Source of the DNA: Hirundichthys speculiger
Lineage: Eukaryota > Chordata > Actinopteri > Beloniformes > Exocoetidae
Assembly: GCA_018398805.1 (NCBI GenBank)
Contig: JAGFBZ010000017.1
Coordinates: 49,865-113,864, forward strand
Length of the DNA: 64,000 nucleotides
Direction of reading: 5' to 3'
The notes below the pieces were generated by a model that searched no databases, had not been told where the DNA came from, and worked only from the letters and a program-made list of their open reading frames with translations. The position numbers and the translations under genes are program-made. Every line of letters starts with the position of its first letter. Within the stretch, counting starts at the first letter, position 1. Shown here piece by piece: positions 1 through 14,128 of the stretch.

Positions 1-3000
1 AAGGGGGTCAAGAGACGGAGGTCAACAGACGGGGTCAACAGACAGGGCTCAACAGACGGGGCCAACAGACGGGGGTCAACAGACGGGGGTCCAACAGACG
101 GGGTCAACAACGGGGTCAACAGACAGGGCTCAACAGACGCGGGTCAACAGAAGGGGTCAACGGACGGGGTCATAGACGGGGTCAACAGATGGGCCTTAAT
201 AGATGGGGGTCAACAGACGGGGTCAACAGATGGGGCTTAATAGACGGGGGTCAACGACGGGGTCAACAGATGGGGGTCAACATGGGGGGTCAACAGGGTC
301 AACAGACGGGGTCAACAGACGGGGGTCAACAGATGGGATTTAATAGACGGGGTCAACGGACGGGGATTATTAGACGGGGTCAACAGACAGGTTTAACGGA
401 TGGGGGTCAACAGACGGGGTCAACAGACGGGGGTCAACGGATGGGGCTTAATAGACGGGGGTCAACAGAAGGGGCTCAACAGACGGGGTCAACAGACAGG
501 CTTAACAGACGGGGGTCAACAGACAGGGCTCAACAGACGGGGCCAGCAGAAGGGGTCAACGGACGGGTCAATAGACGGGGTCAACAGATGGGGCTTAATA
601 GATGGGGGTCACAGACGGGGTCAACAGATGGGGCTTAATAGACGGGGGTCAACAGACAGAGTCAACAAATGGGGCTGGGGTTCAACAGACAGACGGGGCT
701 CAACAGACGGGGCTCAACAGACGTGGGCTTAATAGAAGGGGGTCAAGAGACGGAGGTCCAACAGACGGGGTCAACAGACAGGGCTCAACAGACGGGGCCA
801 ACAGACGGGGGTCAACAGACGGGGGTACGGGGCCAACAGACGGGTCAACAGACGGGGTCACAGACAGGGCCAACAGACGCGGTCAACAGAAGGGGTCAAC
901 GGACGGGTCATAGACGGGGTCAACAGATTGGGCTTAATAGACGGGGGTCAACAGACGGGGTCAACAGATGGGGCTTATAGACGGGGGGGGGGTCAACAGA
1001 TGGGGGTCAACAGATGGGGGTCAACAGGGGGGTCAACAGACGGGGGTCAACAGACGGGGTCAACAGATGGGGTTCAATAGACGGGGTCAACGGACGGGGC
1101 TTATTAGACGGGGGTCAACAGACGGGTTTAACGGACGGGGGGACGGGGTCAACAGACGGGGTCAACAGACGGGGGGGATGGGGCTTAATAGACGGGGGTC
1201 AACAGAAGGGGCTCAACAGACGGGGGTCAACAGACAGGGGACGGGGTCAACAGACGGGGCTCAACACGGGGCCAGAGAAGGGGTCACAACGGACGGGTCA
1301 ATAGACGGGGTCAACAGATGGGCTTAATAGATGGGGGTCAACAACGGGGTCACAGATGGGGCTTAATTGACGGGGGTCAACAGACAGAGTCAACAAATGG
1401 GGCTCAACAGACAGGGCTCAACAGACGGGGGTCAACAGACGGGGGCTCACAGACGGGGCTCAACAGACAGGGGCTTACATAGAAGGGGGGTCAAGAGACG
1501 GAGGTCAACAAACGGGGTCAACAGACAGGGCTCAACAGACGGGGCCAACAGACGGGGGTCAACAGACGGGGGGTAACAGACGGGGCCAACAGACGGGGTC
1601 AACAGACAGGGCTCAACATGCGGGTCAACAGAAGGGGTCAAACGGACTGGTCAATAGACGGGGTCAACAGAGGGGCTTAATAGACGGAGGTCAACAGACG
1701 GGGTCACAGATGGGGCTTAATAGACGGGGTCAACAGACGGGGTCAACAGATGGGGGTCAACAGATGGGGGTCAACGGCGGGGTCAACAGACGGGGGTCAA
1801 CAGACGGGGTCAACAGATGGGGTTCAATAGACGGGGTCAACGGACGGGGCTTATTAGACGGGGGTCAACAGACGGGTTTAACGGACGGGGGTCAACCGAC
1901 GGGGTCAACAGACGGGGGTCAATAGACGGGGTCAACAGACGGGGGTCAACGGATGGGGCTTAATAGACGGGGGTCAACAGAAGGGGCTCAACAGACGGGG
2001 TCAACAGACAGGGCTTAACAGACGGGGGTCAACAGACAGGGCTCAACAGACGGGGCCAACAGACGGGGCTCAGCAGACGGGGGTTTAATAGACCGGGGTC
2101 AACAGACAGGGCTCAACAGACGGGGTATAATAGACGGGGGTCACTAGACGGGGTCAACAGACAGGGTCAACAAACGGCTCAACAGAACGGTGGTCAACAG
2201 ACGGGGTCAACATACAGACAGGGCTCAACAGACGGGGTTTAATAGACGGGGCTTACTAGACGGGGTCATCAGACAGGGTCAACAAATGGGGTTCAACAGA
2301 TCGGGGTCAACAGACGGGGTCAACAGACAGGGCTCAACAGACGGGGCTCAACAGACGGGGGTCAACAGACGGGGTCAACAGACAGGGCTCAACAGACGGG
2401 GTTTAATAGACGGGGCTTACTAGACGGGGTCAACAGATAGGGTCAACAAATGGGGCTCAACAGACAGGGCTCAACAGACGGGGGTCAACAGACGGGGCTC
2501 AACAGACGGGGGCTTAATAGACGGGGTCAACAGACGGGGTCAACATGACAGGGCTCAACAGACGGGGGCCAACAGACGGGGGTCAACAGGGGGTAACAGA
2601 CGGGGCCAACAGACGGTGTCAACAGACAGGGCTCAACAGACGCGGGTCAACAGAAGGGGTCATCGGACGGGTCAATAGACGGGGTCAACAGATGGGGCTT
2701 AATAGACGGGGGTCAACAGACGGGGTCAACAGATGGGGCTTAATAGACGGGGGTCAACAGACGGGGTCAACAGATGGGGGTCAACAGATGGGGGTCAACA
2801 GGCGGGGTCAACAGACGGGGGTCAACAGACGGGGGTCAACAGATGGGGTTCAATAGACGGGGTCAACGGACGGGGCTTATTAGACGGGGGTCAACAGACG
2901 GGTTTAACGGACGGGGGGTCAACGGACGGGGGTCAACAGACGGGGTCAACAGTCAACGGGGTCACAACAGACGGGGTACGGGGCTTCAACACGACGGGGG

Positions 3001-6000
3001 TCAACGGATGGGGCTCAACAGACGGGGGTCAACAGACGGGGGTCAACAGACGGGGTCACAACAGGTCAACACGGGGTCAACAGACGGGGGTCAACAGACG
3101 GGGTCAACAGACGGGGCTTAATAGACGGGGTCAACAGACGGGGTCAACACACGGGGCTTCAACAGACGGGGGTCAACAGACGGAGGGCTTAACAGACGGG
3201 GTCAACAGACGGGGTCACAGACGGGGCTCAAACAACGGGGGTCAACAGACGGGGGCTCAACAGACGGGGGCTCAACAGACGGGGTCAACAGGGGTCAAAC
3301 AGATGGGTACTAGAGGGGCTCAACAGACGGGGCTCAACAGACGGGGGTCAACACGTCAACAGAAACAGACGGGGGTCAACAGACGGGGGTCAACAACAGG
3401 GGACGGGGCTCAACAGACGGGCTCAACAGACGGGGGTCAACGGGGTCAACGGGGTCAACAGACGGGGCTCAACAGACGGGGTCAACAGACAGGGTCACAG
3501 ACGGGGTCAACAACGGGGGTCAACAGACGGGGACGGGGTCAACAGACGGGGTTAACAGACGGGGGCTAACGACGGGGGTCAACAGACGGGGCTCACCAGA
3601 CGGGGTCAACAACATCAACGAGGGTCAAACAGAAGGGGTCACACGGGACGGGGTCAACAGATGGGATGGGGGAATAGACGGGGGGGTCACCAGACGGAGT
3701 CAACAGGGGTTCAATAACGGGTCAACGGACGGGGCTGGGGGTAATAGACGGGGGTCAACGGGGGACGGGGGCAACAGACGGGGGTCAACGGACGGGGTCA
3801 ACAGACGGAGTCAACAGACGGGAGTCAACGGACGGGGTCAACGACGCGGGTCAACACAGACGGGGGACAACAGACGGGGGTCAACAGGTGGGGTCAACAG
3901 ATGGGTCAACCAGACGGGGTCAACAGACGGGGTTCAATAGACGGGGTCAACGGACGGGGCTTAATAGATGGGGGTCAATGGGGGACGGGGCTTAATAGAC
4001 GGGGGGGTCAACAGAAGGGGGTCAACGGACGGGGCTCAACAGACGGGGGTCAACAGACGGGGTCAACAGACGGGGCTTAATAGATGGGGGTCAACAGACG
4101 GGTCAACAGACAGGGCTCAACAGACGGGGGTCAACAGATGGAGGTCAACAGACGGGGTCAACAGACGGGGCTTACTACACGGGGGTCAACAGACGGGGTC
4201 ACAGACGGGGTCAACAGACGGGGCGGGGTTAACAGACAGGGCAAACAGACGGGGGTCACAGACGGGGGTCAACAGACAGACGGGGTCAAGGGGTCAACAG
4301 ACGGGGTCAACAGGGGTCAACAACAGACAGGGCTTAACATACGGAGGTCAACACAGGGCTCAACAGACGGGGCCAACAGACGGGGGTCAACAGAGGGGGT
4401 CAAGAGACGGGCGTCAACAGACGGGGCTTAAACAGACGGGGGTCAACAGACGGGGCTTAACAACAGACGGGCTTAACAGACGGGGTCCAACATAGACGGG
4501 GGTCAACAGAAGGGGCTCAAACAGGGGCTTCAACCAGACAGGGCTCAACAGACGGGGGTCAACTGGGTCAACAGACGGGTCAACAAACGGGGCTCAACAG
4601 ACGGGGGTCAACAGACGGGGACTCAACAGACGGGGCTCAACAGACAGAGGGTTATAATAGACGGGGTTACTAGACTGACAGGGTCAACAGGGACAGGGTC
4701 AACAAACGGGGGCTCAACAGACGGGGGACGGGGTCAACAGACGGGTCAACAGACAGGGCTCAACAGACGGGGCTCAACAAAGAACAACAGACGGGGTCAA
4801 CAGACGGGGTCAACAGACAGGGCTCAACAGACGGGGTTCAAAAACGGGGGTCACTAGACGGGGCGGGTCAACAGACAGAGGTCAACAATGGGGCTCAACA
4901 GACAGGGCTCAACAAACAGGGGGCTAACAGACGGGGCTCAACAGACGGGGTCAACAGACGGGGCTAATAGAGGGGTTCAAGAGGGAGGTCAACAGACGGG
5001 GTCAACAGACAGGGCTCAACAAACAGGGGGTCAACAGACGGGGGTCAACAGACGGGGGGCCAACAAACGGGGTCAACAGACGGGCTCAAACGCGGGGTCA
5101 ACATAGGGGTCAACGGGGTCAATAGAGGGGTCACAGATGGGGCTTAATAGACGGGGGTCAACAGACGGGGTCAACAGATGGGGCTTAATAGACGGGGGTC
5201 AACAGACGGGGTCAACAGATGGGGGTCAACAGATGGGGGGGGTCCAACAACGGGGGTCAACAGACGGGGGTCAACAGACGGGGGTCAACAGATGGGGTTC
5301 AATAGATGGGTTCAATAGACGGGGTCAACGGACGGCGCTTATTAGACGGGGGTCAACAGAACGGGTTTTAACGGACGGGGTCAACGGACAGGGTCAACAG
5401 ACAGGGGTCAACAGACGGGGTCAACAGACGGGGGTCAACGGATGGGGCTTAATAGACGGGGGTCAACAGAAGGGGCTCAACAGACGGGGTCAACAGACAG
5501 GGCTTAACAGACGGGGGTCAACAGACAGGGGCTCAACAGACGGGGGCCAACAGACGGGGGTCAACAGACGGGGCTCAGCAGACGGGGCTTAATAGACTGG
5601 GGTCAACAGACAGGGCTCAACCAGACGGGGTAATAGACGGGGGTCACTAGACGGGGTCAACAGACAGGGTCAACAAACGGGGCTCAACAGACGGGGGTCA
5701 ACAGACGGGGTCAACAGACAGGGCTCAACAGACGGGGTTTCAAATAGACGGGGCTTACTGGTCAACAGACGGGTCAACAGACGGGGTCAACACGACGGGG
5801 TCAACAGACGGGGACGGGGTCACAGACAGGGCTCAACAGACGGGGGTTGACGGGGTAACAGAGTCAACGACAGGGCTTTAGCTTACTAGACAGGGTCAAC
5901 AGACAGGGTCAACAAATGGGGTTCAACAGATTGGGTCAACAGACGGGGTCAACAGACGGGGTCAACAGACAGGGTTCAACAGACGGGGCTCAACAGACGG

Positions 6001-9000
6001 GGCTCAACAGACGGGGGTCAACAGACGGGGTCAACAGACAGTGCTCAACAGATGGGGTTTAATAGACGGGGCTTACTAGACGGGGTCAACAGACAGGGTC
6101 AACAAATGGGGCTCAACAGACAGGGCTCAACAGACGGGGGTCAACAGACGGGGCTCAACAGACGGGGCTCAACAGACAATGCTCAACAGACGGGGCTTAA
6201 TAGAAGGGGGTCAAGAGACGGAGGTCAACAGACGGGGTCAACAGACAGGGCTCAACAGACGGGGCCAACAGACGGGGGTCAACAGACGGGGGTAACAGAC
6301 GGGGCCAACAGACGGGGCCAACAGACGGGGTCAACAGACGGGGTCAACAGACAGGGCTCAACAGACGCGGGTCAACAGAAGGGGTCAACGGACGGGGTCA
6401 ATAGACGGGGTCAACAGATGGGGCTTAATAGATGGGGGTCAACAGACGGGGTCAACAGATGGGGCTTAATAGACGGGGGTCAACAGACGGGGTCAACAGA
6501 TGGGGGTCAACAGATGGGGGTCAACAGGCGGGGTCAACAGACGGGGGTCAACAGACGGGGGTCAACAGATGGGATTTAATAGACGGGGTCAACGGACGGG
6601 GATTATTAGACGGGGGTCAACAGACAGGTTTAACGGATGGGGGTCAACAGACGGGGTCAACAGACGGGGGTCAACGGATGGGGCTTAATAGACGGGGGTC
6701 AACAGAAGGGGCTCAACAGACGGGGTCAACAGACAGGGCTTAACAGACGGGGGTCAACAGACAGGGCTCAACAGACGGGGCCAGCAGAAGGGGTCAACGG
6801 ACGGGTCAATAGACGGGGGTCAACAGATGGGGCTTAATAGATGGGGGTCAACAGACGTGGTCAACAGATGGGGCTTAATAGACGGGGGTCAACAGACAGT
6901 CAACAAATGGGGTCAACAGACAGGGCTCAACAGACGGGGGCTCAACAGACGGGGCTCAACAGACGGGGCTCAACAGACGGGGCTCAACAGACGGGGCTTA
7001 ATAGAAGGGGGTCAAGAGACGGAGGTCAACAGACGGGGTCAACAGACAGGGCTCAACAGACGGGGCCAACAGACGGGGGTCAACAGACGGGGGTAACAGA
7101 CGGGGCCAACAGACGGGGTCAACAGACAGGGCTCAACAGACGCGGGTCAACAGAAGGGGTCAACGGACGGGTCAATAGACGGGGTCAACAGATGGGGCTT
7201 AACGGAGGTCAACAGACGGGGTCAACAGATGGGGCTTAATAGACGGGGGACGGGGGTCAACAGATGGGGGGTCAACAGATGGGGGTCAACAGGCGGGGTC
7301 AACAGACGGGGGTCAACAGACGGGGGTCAACAGATGGGGTTCAATAGACGGGGTCAACGGACGGGGCTTATTAGACGGGGGTCAACAGACGGGTTTAACG
7401 GACGGGGGTCAACCGACGGGGTCAACAGACGGGGTCAACAGACGGGGGTCAACGGATGGGGCTTAATAGACGGGGGTCAACAGAAGGGGCTCAACAGACG
7501 GGGGTCAACAGACAGGGCTTAACAGACGGGGGTCAACAGACAGGGCTCAACAGACGGGGCCAGCAGAAGGGGTCAACGGACGGGTCAATAGACGGGGTCA
7601 ACAGATGGGGCTTAATAGATGGGGGTCAACAGACGGGGTCAACAGATGGGGCTTAATAGACGGGGGTCAACAGACAGAGTCAACAAATGGGGCTCAACAG
7701 ACAGGGCTCAACAGACGGGGGTCAACAGACGGGGCTCAACAGACGGGGCTCAACAGACGGGGCTCAACAGACGGGGCTTAATAGAAGGGGGTCAAGAGAC
7801 GGAGGTCAACAAACGGGGTCAACAGACAGGGCTCAACAGACGGGGCCAACAGACGGGGTCAACAGACGGGGGTAACAGACGGGGCCAACAGACGGGGTCA
7901 ACAGACAGGGCTCAACAGACGCGGGTCAACAGAAGGGGTCAACGGACGGGTCAATAGACGGGGTCAACAGATGGGGCTTAATAGACGGGGACGGGGTCAA
8001 CAGATGGGGCTTAATAGACGGGGGTCAACAGGGTCAACGGGGTCAACAGATGGGGGTCAACAGGCGGGGTCAACAGACGGGGGTCAACAGACGGGGGTCA
8101 ACAGATGGGGTTCAATAGACGGGGTCAACGGACGGGGCTTATTAGACGGGGGTCAACAGACGGGTTTAACGGACGGGGGTCAACCGACGGGGTCAACAGA
8201 CGGGGGTCAACAGACGGGGTCAACAGACGGGGGTCAACGGATGGGGCTTAATAGACGGGGGTCAACAGAAGGGGCTCAACAGACGGGGTCAACAGACAGG
8301 GCTTAACAGACGGGGGTCAACAGACAGGGCTCAACAGACGGGGCCAACAGACGGGGCTCAGCAGACGGGGTTTAATAGACCGGGGTCAACAGACAGGGCT
8401 CAACAGACGGGGTATAATAGACGGGGGTCACTAGACGGGGTCAACAGACAGGGTCAACAAACGAGGCTCAACAGACGGGGGTCAACAGACGGGGTCAACA
8501 GACAGGGCTCAACAGACGGGGTTTAATAGACGGGGCTTACTAGACGGGGTCATTCAGACAGGGTCAACAAATGGGGTTCAACAGATCGGGGTCAACAGAC
8601 GGGGTCAACAGACAGGGCTCAACAGACGGGGGCTCAACAGACGGGGGTCAACAGACAGGGCTCAACAGACGGGGTTTAATAGACGGGGCTTACTAGACGG
8701 GGTCAACAGATAGGGTCAACAAATGGGGCTCAACAGACAGGGCTCAACAGACGGGGCTCAACAGACGGGGCTCAACAGACGGGGCTTAATAGAAGGGGGT
8801 CAAGAGACGGAGGTCAACAGACGGGGTCAACAGACAGGGCTCAACAGACGGGGCCAACAGACGGGGTCAACAGACGGGGGGTAACAGACGGGGCCAACAG
8901 ACGGTGTCAACAGACAGGGCTCAACAGACGCGGGTCAACAGAAGGGGTCATCGGACGGGTCAATAGACGGGGTCAACAGATGGGGCTTAATAGACGGGGG

Positions 9001-12000
9001 TCAACAGACGGGGTCAACAGATGGGGCTTAATAGACGGGGGGTCAACAGACGGGGTCACAGATGGGGGTCAACAGATGGGGGTCAACAGGCGGGGTCAAC
9101 AGACGGGGGTCAACAGACGGGGGTCAACAGATGGGGTTCAATAGACGGGGTCAACGGACGGGGCTTATTAGACGGGGGTCAACAGACGGGTTTAACGGAC
9201 GGGGGTCAACGGACGGGGTCAACCAGACGGGGGTCAACAGACGGGGTCAACAGACGGTGTCAACAGACGGGGGTCAACGGATGGGGCTTAATAGACGGGG
9301 GTCAACAGAAGGGGGTCAACGGATGGGGCTCAACAGACGGGGGTCAACAGACGGGGTCAACAGACGGGGGTCAACAGACGGGGTCACAGACGGGGGTCAA
9401 CAGACGGGTCAACAGACGGGGTCAACATACGGGGTCAACAGACGGAGCTTAATAGACGGGGGTCAACAGACGGGGTCAACACACGGGGGGCTTAACAGAC
9501 GGGGGTCAACAGACGGAGCTTAACAGACGGGGGTCAACAGACGGGGGTCAACAGACGGGGCTCAACAGACGGGGGTCAACAGACGGGGGTCAACAGACGG
9601 GGGCTCAACAGACGGGGGTCAACAGACGGGGGTCAACAGAGGGGGTCAACAGACGGGGGCTCAACAGACAGGGCTCAACAGACGGGGGTCAACAGACGGG
9701 CTCAACAGACGGGTCTCAACAGACGGGGTCAACAGACGGGGGTCAACAGACGGGGCTCAACGGGGTCAAACAGACGGGGTCAACAGGGGGCTCAACAGAC
9801 GGGGCTCAACAGACGGGGCTCAACAGACGGGGGTCAACAGACGGTCTCAACAGACGGGTCTCAACAGACGGAGGTCAAAAGACGGGGGTCAACAGAGGGG
9901 GCTCAACAGACGGGGGTCAACAGACGGGGCTCACCAGACGGGGGTCAACAGACGGGGTCAACAGAGGGGTCAATAGATGGGGTCAACAGACGGGGCTTAA
10001 TAGACGGGGGTCAACAGACGGGATCAACAGATGGGATCAACAGACGGGGGTCAACAGATGGGGGACAACAGACGGGGGTCAACAGGTGGGGGTCAACAGA
10101 TGGGTCACCAGACGGAGGTCAACAGACGGGGTTCAATAGACGGGGTCAACGGACGGGGCTTAATAGACGGGGGTCACACAGACGGGGGACGGGGGTCAAC
10201 GGACGACGGGGTCAACAGACGGGAGTCAACAGGACGGGAGTCAACGACGGGGTCAAACGGACGACGGGTCAACAGACGGGGGTAAACAGACGGGGGTCAA
10301 CAGATGGGTCAACAGACGGGAGGGGGGTCAACAGACGGGGTTCAATAGACGGGGTCAACGGACGGGGCTTAATAGATGGGGGTCAATGGACGGGGCTTAA
10401 TAGACGGGGGTCAACAGAAGGGGGTCAACGGACGGGGCTCAAACAGAGAAGGGGGTCAACAGACGGGGGTCAACAGACGGGGCTTAATAGATGGGGGTCA
10501 ACAACGGGTCAACAACAGGGCTCAAACAGACGGGGTCAACAGATGGAGGTCAGACGGGGTCAACAGACGGGGCTTACTCACGGGGGTCAACAGACGGGGT
10601 CAACAGACGGGGCTTAACAGACTGGGGTCAACGACGGGGGCTTCAACAGACGGGGGTCAACAGACAGGGGCTTACAACAGACGGGGTCAAACAGATGGGG
10701 GTCAACACAGGGGGATCAACAGAAGGGGCGGGGTCAACAGACGGGGGTCAACAGACAGGGCTTAACAGACGGAGGTCAACAGACAGGGCTCAACAGGGGG
10801 CCAACAGACGGGGGTCAACAGACGGGGTAACAGACGGGGCTCAACAGAGGGGGCCTTAACATACGGGGGTCAACAGACGGGGCTTAACAGACGGGGGGCT
10901 TACAGACGGGGTCAACAGACGGGCAACAGACGGGGGTCACAGGGTCAACAGAACGGGGGTCAACAGAAGGGGTCAACAGACGGGGTCAACAGACAGGGCT
11001 TAACAGACGGGGGTCAACAGACAGGCTCAACAGACGGGTATAATAGACGGGGGTCACTAGGACGGGGTCAACAGGACAGGGTCAACAAACGGGGCTCAAC
11101 GACGGGTGGTCAACAGAGGGTCAACAATGGGGGCTCAAACAGACGGGGTCAACAGACGGGTCAACAGGGACACGGGGGTCAACAGACGGGATCAACAGAC
11201 AGGGCTCAACAGACGGGGTTTAATAGACGGGGCTTACTAGACGGGGTCAACAGACAGGGTCAACAATGGGGCTCAACAGACAGGGCTCAACAGACGGGGG
11301 TCAACACGGGGCTCAACAGACGGGGCTCAACAGAAGGGGGGGTCAAGAGACGGAGGTCAACAGACGGGGTCAACAGACAGGGCTCACACATACGGGGACA
11401 ACAGACGGGGGTCAACAGACGGGGTAACAGACGGGGCCAACAGACGGGGGGGGTCAACAGACAGGGCTCAACAGACGCGGGTCAACAGAAGGGATCAACG
11501 GACGGGTCAATAGACGGGGTCAACAGATATGGGGCTTAATAGACGGGGTCAACAACGGGGTCAACAGAGGGCTTAAAGGGGGGTCAACAGACGGGGTCAA
11601 CAGATGGGGGTCAACAGGACGGGGTCAACAGACGGGGGTCAACAGAGGGACGGGTGGTCAACAGACGGGAGTCAACAGATGGGGTTCAATAGACGGGGGT
11701 CAACGGACGGGCTTATTAGACGGGGGGTCAACAGGGGGGTCAACGGACGGGGGTCAGACGGGGACGGGGTCAACAGACGGGGGTCAACAACAGAGGGGGG
11801 GGGGTCAACGGGGGCAGATGGGGTAACAGACGGGGGTCAACAGAGGGGGTCAACAACGGATGGGGGCGGGTCAACGAGGGGACGGGGTCAACAGACGGGG
11901 TCAAGTCAACAGACGGGGGTCACAGACGGGGTCAACAGAACAGACGGGGGTCAAAAGACGGGGTCAACAGACGGGGTCAACACTAAAACGGGACGGGGTC

Positions 12001-12734
12001 AACAGACGGGGCTCAACAGACGGGGCTCAACAGACGGGTCAACAGACGGGGGTCAACACAGGGCTCAACAGGGTCAACAGCGGGGTTCAACAGACGGGGT
12101 CAACACGGGGTCACGGGGTAACAGACGGGGCTCAACAGACGGGGGTCAACAACGGGGGTCAAACCAGACGGGGTCAACAGACGGGGTCAACAGACGGGGT
12201 CAAAAGAGGGGTCAACAGGGGGCTCAACGACGGGGCTCAACAGACGGGCTCAACAGACGGGGTCAACAGACGGGTCTCAACCAGACGGGTCTCACAGACG
12301 GGTCAACAGACGGGGTCAACAGACGGGGGTTAACGAGGGGCTCAACAGACGGGGCTCAACAGACGGGGGTCAACAGACGGGGCTCAACAGACGGGGTCAA
12401 CAGACGGGGGTCAACAGAGGGGGCTCAACAGACGGGGCTCAACAGACAGGGCTCAACAGACGGGGGTCAACAGACGGGTTCAACAGATGGGGCTCAGCAG
12501 ACGGGGCTCAACAGACGGGGCTCAACAGACGGGGCCAACAGACGGGGGTCAACAGACGGGGCTTAACAGACAGGGTTTAACAGACGGGTGTCAACAGACG
12601 GGGGTCAACAGACGGGGGTCAACAGACGGGGTCAACAGACGGGTCAATAGACGGGATCAACGGACGGGGCTTAATAGATTGGGGTCAACAGAAGGGGTCA
12701 ACAGACGGGTGTCAACAGACGGGGTCAACAGACG
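1..12734. repeat. Minisatellite A, 13-14 bp unit, G-rich on + strand
   Basis: The whole interval is a tandem array of a 13-14 bp unit with core GGGGTCAACAGAC. Variants include GGCTCAACAGAC, GGCTTAATAGAC and GGGTCAACGGAC. The length alternates because the G run is 3 to 6 bases. The array ends abruptly at about 12734, where ordinary AT-rich DNA begins. The left end lies outside the window. The rare variant GGGGCTTATTAGAC (or GGGGATTATTAGAC) recurs at about 362, 1096, 1846, 2872, 5334, 6598, 7363, 8134, 9160 and 11709, which reveals a higher-order structure. Many + strand frames stay open because the common unit contains no stop in any phase; the proteins would be low-complexity (NRRGQQTGSTDG-like) and are not called as genes. 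Units are irregular, with small indels, at about 3.0-5.1 kb and 10.2-12.35 kb. Confidence 0.97.
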
Positions 12735-14128
12735 CTTCGGGGCCTTTTTAGGGGAAAAAAGAAAAAAATGAAAATTTCAGAGATTATTTCTACAAATTGG
12801 AGAGAAACTGTTTTCAGATCAAAACAGAGAGGTAAATGTATCTGAATTATCACAGATGTGTTATTTGTTTCAACGTACTGTAATGTTTTTAGTTAATCAA
12901 TTATTTTAGTTTGGTTTAGTTTTTTTTTTTAAACCTCGCAGATTTATCACCAACACCGGACTTTTACTCTGCCATAAACGGAACCTATCCAGAATTTATT
13001 AGTTCCTTTTTTGCTACTTTACTTTTTTTTTTTTAGTTCATAAAGTGAAATTTTGAGTTGACTATCATCAAAATTCTGAAAATCAGGATTTTCTACACTT
13101 TATTAAATGTCGACTCTTTTTCTTAAACAAATTACAACTTCAGTTTCTGGAAGTTGTAAAAAAATTTGACAGTTTTGACTTCGACAACTAAAACAAATTA
13201 AAGACAAAAATCCTGTTTTATGAACTCACAATTTAAAACAAAATTTAGTTCATAGTTCTTACAACTGTTTTTTTTTCTAGACAACTTGATTTTTGAAACC
13301 CAGAATTTCTGAGTTTACTTTCTTTGCTAGTTTGTGAATTTATAAATAATTTCTGAGTTTCTTGTCACAAAATCTGAGATTGTATAAAAAAAAGTTTTTT
13401 TTTTCTTAGCAATGTTACAACTTTTGTATAAGCAATTAATTTTTTTATGAAGTCTGATTTGCTGACTTTTCTGGCAAATTTGCAGATTTTTTTTTATGGC
13501 TGATTTGTGATCTGAATCTCAGCATGTTCTAGTTTCTATTTTTTATTAACTAATTAGTCAGTTCATGAAATCAAAATTGCCAACTTTTGATTTCAGTATA
13601 TTAGTTTTTAATTAGTTTTTATTAGTAATGATTTTTTTTCCAGAAGGTTTGTAATTTCTAAGGTCAGAAATTCTATAGATTTTTTTTTTTGTGTTTCCAA
13701 ACTGATGTTTATTCTTACACATTTTTGTATTTTTAAGGGTTTTTAAAATTTTTGTTTTATTTTATTCATTTATTAGTTTTTAACAGTATCACACTTTGTT
13801 TTTCCCTCTTCTTTTCTCACAAATCTGTAGCTTTAATCTCATAAATTAAATTTTTTTCGACTGTCCAGAACCATATTTGGAGAAAGCCAAAGCCAGCCTC
13901 ATAGCCACTGTCAAGCATGGTGGCGTAGGTATCATGGTCTGGGGACCATAAACTCGTCTGTAATGTTCTAAGTTGCTGTTCATACAAGGTTTTATTTGTC
14001 ACTGAGACTGGTTACAATTCAATGAATTTTTCTTTAAATTAAGAGTTAGTTTTAATGTTTGTATATGATGTATTTTTTGCAGTAAAACTCAGTTCTTATT
14101 CCTAAACACAGTCTTCTCTCTCCTCTAG
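12735..14128. other. AT-rich intron or 5' gene-flanking DNA
   Basis: Non-coding sequence with many T runs and loosely repetitive motifs of the type AAAATTTGTGATTT. It ends in a pyrimidine tract and AG at 14127-14128, which is the acceptor of the first recognisable ccdc142 exon. A short Tc1 transposase relic lies near 13.9 kb. Nothing else is recognised. Confidence 0.7.
13860..13965 (+). pseudogene. Tc1/mariner transposase fragment
   Basis: The + strand translation at 13904-13948 reads ATVKHGGVGIMVWGP. This is the strongly conserved 'VKHGGGSIMVWG' block of Tc1-like transposases, located just after the middle catalytic aspartate. Flanking frames are closed and no terminal inverted repeat is visible, so this is a short dead relic in the intron. 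It is too short to assign to a particular Tc1 family. Confidence 0.75.

Noticed and set aside
189..12771. Plus-strand frames across satellite A encoding NRRGQQTGSTDG-like repeats
   Set aside because: Low-complexity translation of a 13-14 bp minisatellite. Frames break wherever TTAATAG variants occur, and several overlap in different frames.
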